Source: Balneolaceae bacterium
GTDB lineage: Bacteria; Bacteroidota; Rhodothermia; Balneolales; Balneolaceae
Direction of reading: 5' to 3'
Length of the DNA: 64,000 nucleotides
Assembly: GCA_007694095.1 (NCBI GenBank)
Contig: RECI01000127.1
Coordinates: 40,263 to 104,262, forward strand
Shown in pieces: positions 39,442 to 48,338 of the stretch. The notes beneath the pieces were generated by a model. The model was given only the letters and a program-made list of their open reading frames with translations. It made no database searches and had not been told where the DNA came from. Numbering within the stretch: the first letter of the stretch is position 1; each line of letters starts with the position of its first letter. Both the position numbers and the translations under genes were made by a program.

Positions 39442-39726
39442 TTATCCGTTTGATTGGTTAACAGCTTTCTTAAAGTCTTTTGATATTTTTAACATTGGTA
39501 CATATTGTTCAGGTACAATTACCTCCTCATTCGTCTTCGGGTTCCTTGCTACTCTCTGTGCCCTTTTAACCACTTTAAAACTTCCAAACCCCCTTAACTC
39601 TATGGTTTCTCCTCGTTTCATAGCGTCGATTACCGTATCCAGAAATCCTTTTACAACAGCCTCTGTTTCAACTTTTGTCAGCCCGGTTGATGATGATATG
39701 ATATCTACAATATCTGCTTTGGTCAT
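39442..39726 (-). CDS. HU/IHF-family DNA-binding protein
   Basis: A 94-residue nucleoid protein from the ATG at 39726 (MTKADIVDIISSSTGL); a longer ORF start 28 codons upstream would add an unlikely hydrophobic leader. The DNA-bending arm region is RGFGSFKVVKRAQRVARNP, with the intercalating Pro context NPKTNEEV. The family binds and bends DNA as a dimer. The flanking genes are an AGCS symporter (divergent) and the GH31-like gene (downstream). Confidence 0.93.
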   Translation of the reverse strand: MTKADIVDIISSSTGLTKVETEAVVKGFLDTVIDAMKRGETIELRGFGSFKVVKRAQRVARNPKTNEEVIVPEQYVPMLKISKDFKKAVNQSNG

Positions 39727-39920
39727 TTTATTTTTTAAGTCTTTGCTTGAGATTAACTTCTCTTTATAACTACTGAGAAGAGTTAGTACGATTAATGTCA
39801 ATATGCACAAATTGAAACAAAGCTTTAATCGTTCATTTTAACCCAAATTTTTCAAAAATATTGCCAAATCTTTTATACCTTCGATGCTGATATAATCTTA
39901 GAAAGAATATCCCACTGTTT

Positions 39921-41570
39921 ATGGAAACATTTGAACGTATCATTTTTACACTTGAAAGCCTTGTATGGAGTTTTCCTGAGTCTGTTTTCGGATACCGGTC
40001 GCTGCCTCTTCTGGTAATGGTGATATTAGGTTTTGGAATTTTTATCACCATCCGGCTCGGTTTTATTCAACTCTTCCAGTTCAAACAGGCTTTCAGAGTA
40101 TTGACCGGGAAATATGATGACCCTAAAGACACCGGTGATATTAACCACTTCCAGGCTTTAACAACTGCGCTCTCTGCTACTGTTGGTGTGGGAAATATTG
40201 CGGGAGTTGCCCTGGCTATTCATATTGGCGGTCCGGGCGCACTTTTCTGGATGTGGGTAACCGCTGTTTTTGGCATGGCAATCAAGTATACCGAATGTAC
40301 ACTTGGGGCTCATTTCCGTACAAAAAATGCCGATGGTTCAGTTTCCGGCGGACCGATGTATTATATTGAGAAAGGGCTTGGACCAAACTGGAAATGGCTC
40401 GCAATCCTTTTTGCCATTGCCGGTTCTATCTGTGCGCTGCTAACCGGCAACGCTATCCAGGCAAATACCCTTGCAGATGTAATGAATACCGAATTTAACA
40501 TTCCCGTTCACATCACCGGATTTATTACAGCGAGCCTTGTTGCAGCAGTAATTTTGGGTGGAATTAAGCGAATCGGCTATGTAACAGCCCGCCTTGTTCC
40601 GCTGATGGCCGTTATGTATGTGCTTGGCGGCCTCATTATTTTGCTGATTCATTACGATCAGATAATTCCGGGATTCATTACGATCATCAGCAATGCATTC
40701 AATCCACAGGCAGGAGTGCTTGGTGTTGGCTCGGGGGCGTTGATACTCACACTTAGCTATGGTGTTCAAAGAGGCCTCTTTTCTAACGAGGCTGGCCAGG
40801 GATCATCACCCATTGCGATGGCGGCAAGTAAAACCAAAGAACCGGTGCATGCCGGGCTTGTGGGGTTGATAGGCCCATTTATTGATACACTTGTAGTCTG
40901 CACTATCACAGGGCTTGTAATTGTCGTAACCGGTGCCTGGGACAGTTACCACAAAACCACCCTCGATCCTGGTGGCCCAAACCTGACGTATATAACGGAT
41001 TCACCAGACCAGTACCAGATTTTGTTTGAAAATGGCTTTCCGGTTAACGGCCAGATGCAACGTTATTCGATACCGGTTGATACTATGTTTACAGACCCGA
41101 ATTATTCAGTTCCGTTCACCGGGATGATCGACGTTTCCCAACGCCCGTCTGCATTTGATGAATCAGGCTTGCCTGTCGACAGGCTCTACGGCGGCGTTGT
41201 GGAAAATGTGGCGTCACTAACTTCTGTGGCATTTTCAAAAGGATTGCGACCGCTGATGCCTGGAGGCCAGTTTATTGTAACCCTGGCTGTTTTCTTTTTT
41301 GTAATCTCCACTTCCATCAGCTGGAGTTACTACGGTGAACGTTCCATTCACTACCTGCTGGGTCAGAAATCCATTTTCACCTATCGCCTGATATTTGTCG
41401 GTATGCACTTTTTCGGTGCTGTTGTCTCTGTTAGTGTAGTATGGTCGTTTGGTGATGTGATGCTCGGAATAATGGCCTTTACAAATATCATCGGGCTCAT
41501 TGCCCTTTCCGGAATCATTTATAAAATTACCAGAAAATATATCCAGGCTCAGGATAATAACAGCAAGTAA
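39921..41570 (+). CDS. AGCS-family sodium:alanine (or glycine) symporter
   Basis: A 549-residue inner-membrane protein with about ten or more helices. Family signatures are ALSATVGVGNIAGVALAI (about 73-90) and GVQRGLFSNEAGQGSSPIA (about 284-302). A hydrophilic insert (about 350-420) is longer than in the best-known members (about 450-490 residues total). It moves small amino acids with Na+. Divergent from HU and 11 bases before upp. Confidence 0.92.
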   Translation: METFERIIFTLESLVWSFPESVFGYRSLPLLVMVILGFGIFITIRLGFIQLFQFKQAFRVLTGKYDDPKDTGDINHFQALTTALSATVGVGNIAGVALAIHIGGPGALFWMWVTAVFGMAIKYTECTLGAHFRTKNADGSVSGGPMYYIEKGLGPNWKWLAILFAIAGSICALLTGNAIQANTLADVMNTEFNIPVHITGFITASLVAAVILGGIKRIGYVTARLVPLMAVMYVLGGLIILLIHYDQIIPGFITIISNAFNPQAGVLGVGSGALILTLSYGVQRGLFSNEAGQGSSPIAMAASKTKEPVHAGLVGLIGPFIDTLVVCTITGLVIVVTGAWDSYHKTTLDPGGPNLTYITDSPDQYQILFENGFPVNGQMQRYSIPVDTMFTDPNYSVPFTGMIDVSQRPSAFDESGLPVDRLYGGVVENVASLTSVAFSKGLRPLMPGGQFIVTLAVFFFVISTSISWSYYGERSIHYLLGQKSIFTYRLIFVGMHFFGAVVSVSVVWSFGDVMLGIMAFTNIIGLIALSGIIYKITRKYIQAQDNNSK

Positions 41571-41581
41571 AATCATACACT

Positions 41582-42214
41582 ATGGAGAACAATCAGGCAA
41601 CCATTGTACATCACCCGGTGGTTGCACGTGATCTTACCATACTCAGAAATAAAGAAACAAATACGGCAGATTTCCGGTTGGCCATGGGGAGAATTGCCAC
41701 CATACTGGCATATTATGCTCTAAAAGACCTTCCTTTAAAAAAAGTTGAAATTTCTACGCCGGTCACCGCTGCACAAGGGTACGAAATCAATACCGAAATT
41801 ATTATCGTCCCAATCCTGAGGGCAGGATTAAGCCTTGTGAATGCACTTCTGAATTTTATCCCAGATGCACGTGTAGGGCACTTGGGCATGTACAGAGACG
41901 AAACCACGCACGAACCCGTTGACTATTATTCGAACATACCTTCCGGACTGGAAAACGCAATGGTTCTGCTTGTTGACCCGATGCTTGCGACTGGAGGCAG
42001 CGCAGATGATGCCATTGCATTTTTAAAGAAGAAAGGAGCGAATAATATCCGCTTTATTTGCTTAATTTCAGCTCCGGTAGGACTACAACGAATTTCAACC
42101 AAATACCCCGATGTTTCCGTTATCACCGCTGCAGTGGATGAAAAACTTAACAACGATGCATTCATCGTGCCAGGGCTTGGAGACGCCGGAGACCGCTATT
42201 TCGGAACAACCTGA
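41582..42214 (+). CDS. upp: Uracil phosphoribosyltransferase
   Basis: Salvages uracil to UMP using PRPP. The 210-residue product has the PRPP-binding loop VLLVDPMLATGGSADDAI (about 120-137) and the C-terminal uracil-binding segment GLGDAGDRYFGT. Length and motifs are typical. It lies 11 bases after the symporter gene and is followed by the LPS-export genes, probably by chance of operon layout. Confidence 0.96.
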   Translation: MENNQATIVHHPVVARDLTILRNKETNTADFRLAMGRIATILAYYALKDLPLKKVEISTPVTAAQGYEINTEIIIVPILRAGLSLVNALLNFIPDARVGHLGMYRDETTHEPVDYYSNIPSGLENAMVLLVDPMLATGGSADDAIAFLKKKGANNIRFICLISAPVGLQRISTKYPDVSVITAAVDEKLNNDAFIVPGLGDAGDRYFGTT

Positions 42215-42260
42215 TCCCGGTATCACATTCAACCCTTTACATCTTTTCACGAAATGGGGA

Positions 42261-42800
42261 ATGATTTTAGTGATACCGTTATTAATGATTATACTTTTAT
42301 CATGCACTGACCTTTCCAGGTACGATGTAGAACAAATCAGGACAACACTCAACGATTCCCTGATAACAACCACCGAAAGCTGGGATGTTGAGATGGTGCT
42401 TATGCAGGATGGCAACACACGCATGTATATCGAAGGGAGCTATGCAATCAATTACCAGTCCAATGAACGCAAAGAGTCCCGGATAAGCGGGCCTGTTTAT
42501 GTGCAGATTTTTGATTCACTCGGCAGCGTGGAAACCGAGGCATGGAGCAAACGCGCCATATATCACGAGGAAGATGCGGAATTTGAGCTTTTCGATTCGG
42601 TTCGTGTACAAACCGTTAATGACCGGTTCCTCTTCTCCGATTACCTGAAATGGTCGCAGGATACCGACCGAATCACATCACCCTACTTTGTTATCATCAT
42701 CACTCCTACCGACAGTATCGCCGGGCGAGGATTTGACGGTCTTACAGATCTCTCTTCCTACACCATAACTGAACCGAGAGGCCGCCTAATTATTGATTAA
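42261..42800 (+). CDS. lptC: LPS export lipoprotein LptC
   Basis: About 179 residues from the ATG at 42261. The N-terminus MILVIPLLMIILLSC fits a lipoprotein signal, though it lacks a basic residue; an in-frame ATG at 42156 inside upp would add 35 residues, so the start is uncertain. The body has the LptC-type beta-jellyroll pattern (ISGPVYVQIFDSLG, DYLKWSQDTDRITSP). LptC links the LptBFG extractor to the LptA bridge. The stop overlaps the OstA-like ATG by 1 base, supporting a paired function. Confidence 0.75.
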   Translation: MILVIPLLMIILLSCTDLSRYDVEQIRTTLNDSLITTTESWDVEMVLMQDGNTRMYIEGSYAINYQSNERKESRISGPVYVQIFDSLGSVETEAWSKRAIYHEEDAEFELFDSVRVQTVNDRFLFSDYLKWSQDTDRITSPYFVIIITPTDSIAGRGFDGLTDLSSYTITEPRGRLIID

Positions 42801-44209
42801 TGGGAAAACCGTTCCTTCGACTTTTACCTGTTTACACACTGATTTTGTTACTGGTTCTTCCGTTTCAGGCTGAAGCGCAGAGCAGGGTGAATATCCTGCA
42901 GGCCGACAGGGCAGAGGGAGGTATATTTGCAGGACAAAATATCCGGAAAATTCTCGGAAATGTAATTCTTCAAACCGATAAAATGCTGATGCAAACAGAC
43001 AGCGTTTATCAGTTTGTTGACCGCAATCTGCTCATGGCATTTAATGCCCAAATTGAAACTGAAAATGAAATGATTTGGGCCGATACCCTGTACCATAATA
43101 CGGCTACAGAATACAGCAGGCTCCGCGGCAGGGTGATCATACAATCGGAACAAAATACGGTTTTTGCAGATTCCATGGATGTTGACCAACAGCAAGAGAT
43201 CGTCATTTTTAATGTACCGGTACGTTTTGAAGACGAACAGGGAACATTAATTGCCGAAAGCGGATTGTATTACCAGGCTGTAGACAGCGCGATTTTTCGC
43301 GGCAATGTACAACTGGCCGACAGTACCCAATACCTCGAAGCCGATTCACTTTTTATGAACAGGTCTGCCGAACTATACGAGCTTTTTGGGAGGGTATATG
43401 CTGATGATTATGAAGATAACGTAAGTTTCGCTGGCGAGTATCTCTACGCCGATTCCCTGGGCTACAGGCTGCTTCAGATCAATGCCTGGCTTATGGAAGT
43501 TAACGAAGCACAAACCGATACTACACATCTTTTTGCCGAAAAAATTGAATTGTTTGAAACCGATACTTCTTCCACTATGGACGCTTTCCGGGATGTGAGG
43601 ATTTGGTCCCCAAAGTTTTCGGCCATTGCAGACACAGTTCACTACCGCGACGATATCGAACAATTTATACTCCGCTCAAACCCCATATTGTGGCAAAAAA
43701 ATATGCAGCTTACAGGGCCGTATATTGAAGCTTATCTTGAGGATGATGAAATCAAATTTTTAAGATCTTTTACAAGACCAATCATCGTTCAGCAGGACTC
43801 ACTAACTGAAAGAATGCACCAGATGACGGGAGATACGCTTCATGCATATTTTGAAGGTGGAGAAATTTATCAGATCAGGGTATTTAATAACACTGAAATT
43901 ATTTTTCATCAAAAGGATGAAAATGATGAACCCGATGGCCTTGTTGAACTGATTTCAATGGGACCTTCCACGATGGATTTTTTGGAAGGTGAACTCGATT
44001 TTTTTAAAGCAGAACAAAATATTGACGGTTCTTACCTGCCTGAAGACCCAACAAACATTGAACGAAAGCTTGACAATTTCCGATGGGATCCCGAGCGCAA
44101 ACCTGAAAAACCTGAGCCGAGACAACCCCGGCTGCCACCAGTCCCTGAAGAACGCCCCTTCGATATGCCCCCGAGATTTGTAAATTATTTGTCAGAGCAC
44201 GAGATGTGA
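42800..44209 (+). CDS. OstA/LptA-like periplasmic protein
   Basis: A 469-residue protein with a signal peptide (residues 1-27, cut after AEA) and repeated OstA/LptA-type strands across about 35-330 (ILGNVILQTDKMLMQTDSVY, LRGRVIIQSEQNTVFADSMD). These stack into the groove that carries LPS across the periplasm. The C-terminus is Pro-rich with PEPRQPRLPPVPEERP. It is much longer than E. coli LptA (about 185). Translationally coupled to LptC (TAATG). Confidence 0.85.
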   Translation: MGKPFLRLLPVYTLILLLVLPFQAEAQSRVNILQADRAEGGIFAGQNIRKILGNVILQTDKMLMQTDSVYQFVDRNLLMAFNAQIETENEMIWADTLYHNTATEYSRLRGRVIIQSEQNTVFADSMDVDQQQEIVIFNVPVRFEDEQGTLIAESGLYYQAVDSAIFRGNVQLADSTQYLEADSLFMNRSAELYELFGRVYADDYEDNVSFAGEYLYADSLGYRLLQINAWLMEVNEAQTDTTHLFAEKIELFETDTSSTMDAFRDVRIWSPKFSAIADTVHYRDDIEQFILRSNPILWQKNMQLTGPYIEAYLEDDEIKFLRSFTRPIIVQQDSLTERMHQMTGDTLHAYFEGGEIYQIRVFNNTEIIFHQKDENDEPDGLVELISMGPSTMDFLEGELDFFKAEQNIDGSYLPEDPTNIERKLDNFRWDPERKPEKPEPRQPRLPPVPEERPFDMPPRFVNYLSEHEM

Positions 44210-44320
44210 GACAGTAAATCAAGGTTTTGGGATCTCAATACATGGCAGCGCCACAGTAAAACAAGATTCTGACAGTGTCGATAAGGAATCTGCTTTTTAA
44301 ATGTTCAGGAGGCTAATAGC

Positions 44321-45088
44321 CTATAAAAAAATCCTCAAAAGCGCACGGGCAAAATGCAGCCAGGCTTCTGTTTCCCAGACAACTACCCGGCCTACGGATA
44401 AAAGGAGTACGGCTAAACCTACCAAAAATGCAGGGTGTACCTTCCTGTTAAGAATACCATCCAGAATGATGCCTGCAATTATTGGAAATAGCCAAAATAA
44501 CAGCAAACCAGGAATATTTTCTTCACCAAACATGCGTGCTACCGCTGGGAAAACAAGCATCACGGATGCAACAAGCATCAATCTTTTATGAAGTTCCATT
44601 TTGCCCCGATAATACAGGGCTGCTCCAAAAAAACCACTGAATATAAGCATATCACCAAGCGGCAGTATCAGAAACGATGCCGCCTCATCTATACTCCAGA
44701 GGCCGCTCTCAATATTTTCAATCGGTAGTACAAATGCAGCCGCTAACCCAAGTGCAAGAATCAGGAAACCGTATGTCCCTCCGGCTATGCCCAGTTTCCG
44801 GTGAAATTTTGTATTGCCCACAGCAACCAGGGATACCTGTACCAGTAAAAGCATCAGCCAACCAGTAAATATCACGGCATGTAGATGTATAATCCAGTTC
44901 CTGGCAGGGAAATCACCGAATAATTGACCGAAGTAGCTAGGCCAAAACCCAAGAATAACCATTACAGTCATATAAATAACAGACGTGATGTAGTAGATAT
45001 GTGTAATTCTCCTGTTACGAATTTTCACATTGCCAGCCTTCTTTTTACCGACCATATCCACACTTCCGGCTATTCCTGCCTGCTTCAT
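44321..45088 (-). CDS. Seven-helix membrane protein (DUF2306-like)
   Basis: A 255-residue protein with about seven hydrophobic helices. WIIHLHAVIFTGWLMLLLVQ (about 66-85) and HRKLGIAGGTYGFLIL (about 96-111) place His residues at helix ends, a pattern of b561-like or DUF2306-type membrane proteins that may bind heme. No catalytic motif is visible. It is convergent with the OstA-like gene and has no operon partner. Confidence 0.65.
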   Translation of the reverse strand: MKQAGIAGSVDMVGKKKAGNVKIRNRRITHIYYITSVIYMTVMVILGFWPSYFGQLFGDFPARNWIIHLHAVIFTGWLMLLLVQVSLVAVGNTKFHRKLGIAGGTYGFLILALGLAAAFVLPIENIESGLWSIDEAASFLILPLGDMLIFSGFFGAALYYRGKMELHKRLMLVASVMLVFPAVARMFGEENIPGLLLFWLFPIIAGIILDGILNRKVHPAFLVGLAVLLLSVGRVVVWETEAWLHFARALLRIFL

Positions 45089-45340
45089 AGTCCCCCTGTA
45101 TTTTATAAATTTATTATTTCATTGTATCCGAACGTAGAAAATTTTCCGGCAAGATCAAACAGGCTGAATTTCATATTACACTGCTGACAGATTCTATACC
45201 CAGCTAAAAATCAGGCATGATCGACTGGTGACAGATTTGGAAAATGTGTTTTCCCATAGGGATCACTACGTGGTTGGTTTAAATAAATCCTTTCATGAAC
45301 CACTCGGCAACGTATCTTATCTTTCCAGAAATCCCCCCGA

Positions 45341-45359
45341 CCCCCTTTAGAAAAGGGGG
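45341..45359. repeat. G/C-run hairpin repeat in a 598-base gap
   Basis: CCCCCTTT (45341-45348) pairs with AAAGGGGG (45352-45359) around AGA, flanked by further C-runs (45333-45338 and 45362-45366). The encoded minus-strand text SPFSKGGRGDF is a common translation of this kind of interspersed hairpin. The gap 45089-45686 also has ATCGGT-type short direct repeats near 45478-45510, and no gene I can support. Confidence 0.5.
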
Positions 45360-45686
45360 AGCCCCCGTGGCTTATCATTCCGTCATTTAAAGCAGACGGT
45401 AATTTATTGTTTTCAGCCTGTTTCAAGTTGATCAGATATCGCACCTTCCACAACATCCCGGTGAGGCAAAACCAGATCGGTCAATCGGTTCATCGGTGAT
45501 TCGGTTTATCGCAAATCAAAGTGAGGAATGACCCAATAACCGAAGACGAGAATGGATTAAAGACGTTGCCAAAGGGTGGAATAACGGGACAAATCCAAAC
45601 TTCCCTTCATCCACAATTCAACAATTTCTCAGTTCTGCGGTTATTAATTCCCCGTTTCTTTAGATAGCCATCATCATGTAGCCGAC

Positions 45687-46646
45687 TTACCTCCTCCCTT
45701 TCCCTGCCAATTCCGCCTCCGCTGCAATAAACCCGAATGCCGGCCAATTGCCGGAATCATAAATATCCTGCCAGATCTCATACGCCCTATCCTGTCTGCC
45801 ATTGATATAGTGCCAGTTACCCAGGCCATATCCAAGAGTTGCGTTCGTAAGGGCGTCTTCAGCCGTTTCCAAGAGGCGTTCCGGGTCAAAAACACCCTTA
45901 AATACCAGTATCAGGCTCAGGTAGGTATCATTCTCAAATAATTCCATTTCCGGGGTTATATCTGCAATAGCACGTCCGGCATCATCATCTTTACCTATAC
46001 GCCGCAGAGCCATGTAATACCAGTAAAGAGTGGCAATTCTCATATCCTCTGTTAATTCGAGCTCCAGTGCATTTTGATATGCTTCAACTGCCCTCTCAAA
46101 ATCCCCTTTCAGGTAGTAGGCCAGCCCTTTGTGGTACCATACATTCGATTTGAGTGTACTTGTGGGAATACCGGCTTCGTTCGGCAGCCCATCCGGTTCA
46201 ACCTGGTCAGGTAAATTACGCATCAGATTTTCTGCACTTTCAAAATCACGGATTGCAAGATCAAACTGCCTGAGCGTAATGTACCTGTGCCCGCGGTGAC
46301 GGTACATCCTGGGATCTTCGGGAAGTTTGTAAACACCTTCTGTAAAAATGTTGAGCGCCTCACGATAACCACCCAGGTAGGCCGTTCGCCTTCCCAGCCA
46401 GATGATGTAATCCGGGTTTTCAGGATCTGTACGGTAATCCATTACCGCCTGAAGCAGATTGTTGTTGTATTCATCAAAATCAGATGGATTTATCACAGGT
46501 GTTTTCAGTGTATCGCCTAAAAGCGAGATTGCCTGTGCACCTGCCGGAAGCACAGGAAGATCATATCTCTGACGGCAGGAAATGGCCAGTAACGCAATAA
46601 GTAACAAATAGCAGGAAGTCTTCAAGAAAGGTGATATTGTTGTCAT
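45687..46646 (-). CDS. TPR-repeat lipoprotein
   Basis: A 319-residue SpII lipoprotein (MTTISPFLKTSCYLLLIALLAISC) from the ATG at 46646. A TTG start at 46670 overlapping the upstream stop is possible but gives a poorer leader. Tetratricopeptide repeats span about 60-300 (AYLGGYREALNIFTEGVYKL, YYLKGDFERAVEAYQNALEL). Such proteins scaffold periplasmic or outer-membrane assemblies. It lies directly downstream of an M28 peptidase gene and is probably co-expressed; no specific partner is known. Confidence 0.82.
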   Translation of the reverse strand: MTTISPFLKTSCYLLLIALLAISCRQRYDLPVLPAGAQAISLLGDTLKTPVINPSDFDEYNNNLLQAVMDYRTDPENPDYIIWLGRRTAYLGGYREALNIFTEGVYKLPEDPRMYRHRGHRYITLRQFDLAIRDFESAENLMRNLPDQVEPDGLPNEAGIPTSTLKSNVWYHKGLAYYLKGDFERAVEAYQNALELELTEDMRIATLYWYYMALRRIGKDDDAGRAIADITPEMELFENDTYLSLILVFKGVFDPERLLETAEDALTNATLGYGLGNWHYINGRQDRAYEIWQDIYDSGNWPAFGFIAAEAELAGKGRR

Positions 46647-46666
46647 TTCATTTGTTTGTAAAAAAT

Positions 46667-47923
46667 TCAAAAAATTACGGTCAGTTCCAGTTCTTCATCT
46701 CCCCGCAAAACCACCACAGGGTACTTGTCGCCCGGCTCCACGCCGTTCATAAAGTTCATATATTCGTAAATATCGGCGATGTAACGCTCTCCAATTTTAA
46801 TCACAATATCGCCATCCTTCATCCCTGCCCTGTCACCGGAATTGCCACTGCGCACGCTGTCAATCCTCAGGCCGGTACCGCTGAAGCGATAATCGGGCAC
46901 AACTCCCAGCCCGATGCCATCGCGGCGCATGGCTGCAGGCCTCGGATCTGTAGATTCACGAAATTCGATCTCATCAGGACTAAAACTGTCTACCATCATT
47001 ACTGTTTTCTCAACATGCGCCAATACCCATCTAATGCCCGTATAATTTATTTTTTCGGCGGTATCCGATGAACGGTGATAATCATCGTGCGTACCTGTGT
47101 GATAGTGCAAAGCAGGAATACCCGCTTCATAAAATGCGGCATGATCACTGCTCCCCATTCCTCCGGGTGTTCGTGTGATGGTTAGTGAATCGGCCTGGAT
47201 TTCATCCAGGAGGCTGTCCCAGATGTTGGCCGTTCCGGTGCCGAAAATATCAAGTTTTCCATCATCAAGCCTGCCTATCATATCGAGGTTAATCATGGCC
47301 AGTACTGAATCTTTCGGCATCTCAAGGTTCGCAACAAACCATCGCGACCCCAACAGACCCAGCTCCTCTCCCGAAAAAGCAGCAAAAATGATTGTGTTTT
47401 GAGCCGGATTTGAGGCAAAATGCTTCGCAAGCCATAACAGCCCGGCTGTGCCTGAAGCGTTGTCATCGGCTGAATTGTGAATCTGCGGCTCATTACCTGA
47501 ATCCATGGATATCAGGCCCCCCATTCCCTGCCCGTCGTAATGTGCCCCGATAATAATAAACCGGTCGGGGTATTCCGAACCTGGAACCGCACCAATTACA
47601 TTGCGCGAAACGTGGTTATCCACACCCAAAAGCTGGGGTATTGGCCCGGTAAGTTCAAACAGTTGAATATATCTCAATCTCTCAACCATGGGAAGCAAAC
47701 CATACCGAAGAAACCTGTCTGAAATATAGTTTGCCGCATCGGCCTCATGGATCGAACCTGCCAGGCGGCCTCCTCTTTCATCAGAAGCAAGCCATTCAAC
47801 ATGGGTTTGCAGGTATTCTTCAATGGTCAGATCCTTTTCCTGAGATTTACACCCAGCCAGAAAATAAATAATGACCAGTGTAAAGAGACAATTCCGCGTA
47901 AAAGGGTTGATCTGAAATATCAT
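46667..47923 (-). CDS. M28 family lipoprotein aminopeptidase with PDZ domain
   Basis: A 418-residue lipoprotein (VIIYFLAGC, Cys25). The M28 zinc-peptidase domain (about 30-300) keeps all ligand motifs: GAHYDGQG, NSADDNASG, SGEELGLLGS, NLDMIGR and GTHDDYH. A C-terminal PDZ domain (about 325-415; DSVRSGNSGDRAGMKDGDIVIKI, split here by role: peptide binding) follows. It likely trims peptides in the periplasm. The stop overlaps a possible TTG start of the TPR gene (TTGA). Confidence 0.9.
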   Translation of the reverse strand: MIFQINPFTRNCLFTLVIIYFLAGCKSQEKDLTIEEYLQTHVEWLASDERGGRLAGSIHEADAANYISDRFLRYGLLPMVERLRYIQLFELTGPIPQLLGVDNHVSRNVIGAVPGSEYPDRFIIIGAHYDGQGMGGLISMDSGNEPQIHNSADDNASGTAGLLWLAKHFASNPAQNTIIFAAFSGEELGLLGSRWFVANLEMPKDSVLAMINLDMIGRLDDGKLDIFGTGTANIWDSLLDEIQADSLTITRTPGGMGSSDHAAFYEAGIPALHYHTGTHDDYHRSSDTAEKINYTGIRWVLAHVEKTVMMVDSFSPDEIEFRESTDPRPAAMRRDGIGLGVVPDYRFSGTGLRIDSVRSGNSGDRAGMKDGDIVIKIGERYIADIYEYMNFMNGVEPGDKYPVVVLRGDEELELTVIF

Positions 47924-48128
47924 CTGGGTAGTAAAGTTCTTTGCTTGGCGTTTAATTTGAATTCATTAACTGAGACTGATTAAGTGAACCCGCCCCTGAG
48001 ACGCGATCTCCTTCATTTTTTTGAGTATCGGCCTTCATCTATACTAGTAGAATCCTGATCAGACCAGGAGTGATGATAGACGGTTTTCAGTCATTATACA
48101 CATTAATTTTCCTGTTGAACTGTTTTTC

Positions 48129-48159
48129 TTGAAGCATACGGTTTTCCTGCCTATTTTTA
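48129..48159 (+). promoter_or_regulatory. Likely promoter of the TPP-riboswitch transcript
   Basis: TTG (48129-48131), a 20-base spacer, then TATTTTTA (48152-48159), one base from the TAnnTTTG consensus. The start of transcription would fall about 5-10 bases before the riboswitch aptamer, which fits. Confidence 0.5.
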
Positions 48160-48174
48160 AACCTTAAACCAATC

Positions 48175-48266
48175 AAAAGGTTGGGGGTGTCCTGCCGTAG
48201 ACGGCGGGACTGAGATCATACCCTGTGAACCTGAACCGGGTTATACCGGCGTAGGGAAACCGATCT
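48175..48266 (+). ncRNA. TPP (THI-box) riboswitch aptamer
   Basis: The conserved thiamine-pyrophosphate aptamer is clear. The P1 stem is GGTT (48179-48182) with AACC (48258-48261). The pyrimidine-sensing arm has GGGGTGTCC and CTGAGATCATACCC, and the diphosphate arm has GAACCTGAACCGGG and ACCGGCGTAGGGA. A P3-type hairpin CCGTAGACGG is inserted. It lies in the leader of a TonB-dependent receptor gene, so that gene is expected to be repressed when TPP is plentiful. Confidence 0.97.
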
Positions 48267-48296
48267 TACAAGCGGGTTTATGTAATCCCGTTTGAT

Positions 48297-48337
48297 TTGC
48301 CCCCTCCTTCAATCGCGTTTTATATTGCAGGAGGCAA
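48297..48337 (+). promoter_or_regulatory. Shine-Dalgarno-masking hairpin (riboswitch expression platform)
   Basis: AGGAGG (48329-48334), the Shine-Dalgarno of the receptor gene, is complementary to CCTCCT (48303-48308). The helix is extended by CAAT (48310-48313) with ATTG (48324-48327) and TTG/CAA at the base. This would hide the ribosome site. Upstream, AAGCGGG (48270-48276) can pair with CCCGTTT (48287-48293), perhaps a competing or accessory helix. No T-run follows, so control is inferred to be translational. Confidence 0.7.
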
Positions 48338-48338
48338 C

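Noticed and set aside
45211..45456. 81-residue minus-strand ORF containing SPFSKGGRGDF
   Set aside because: The text is the translation of an interspersed G/C-run hairpin; no family and no promoter or ribosome site.
48267..48296. Riboswitch terminator hairpin (AAGCGGG/CCCGTTT)
   Set aside because: The stem is real but is followed by GATTTG, not a T-run, so termination is unlikely; the ribosome-site hairpin is the better platform.
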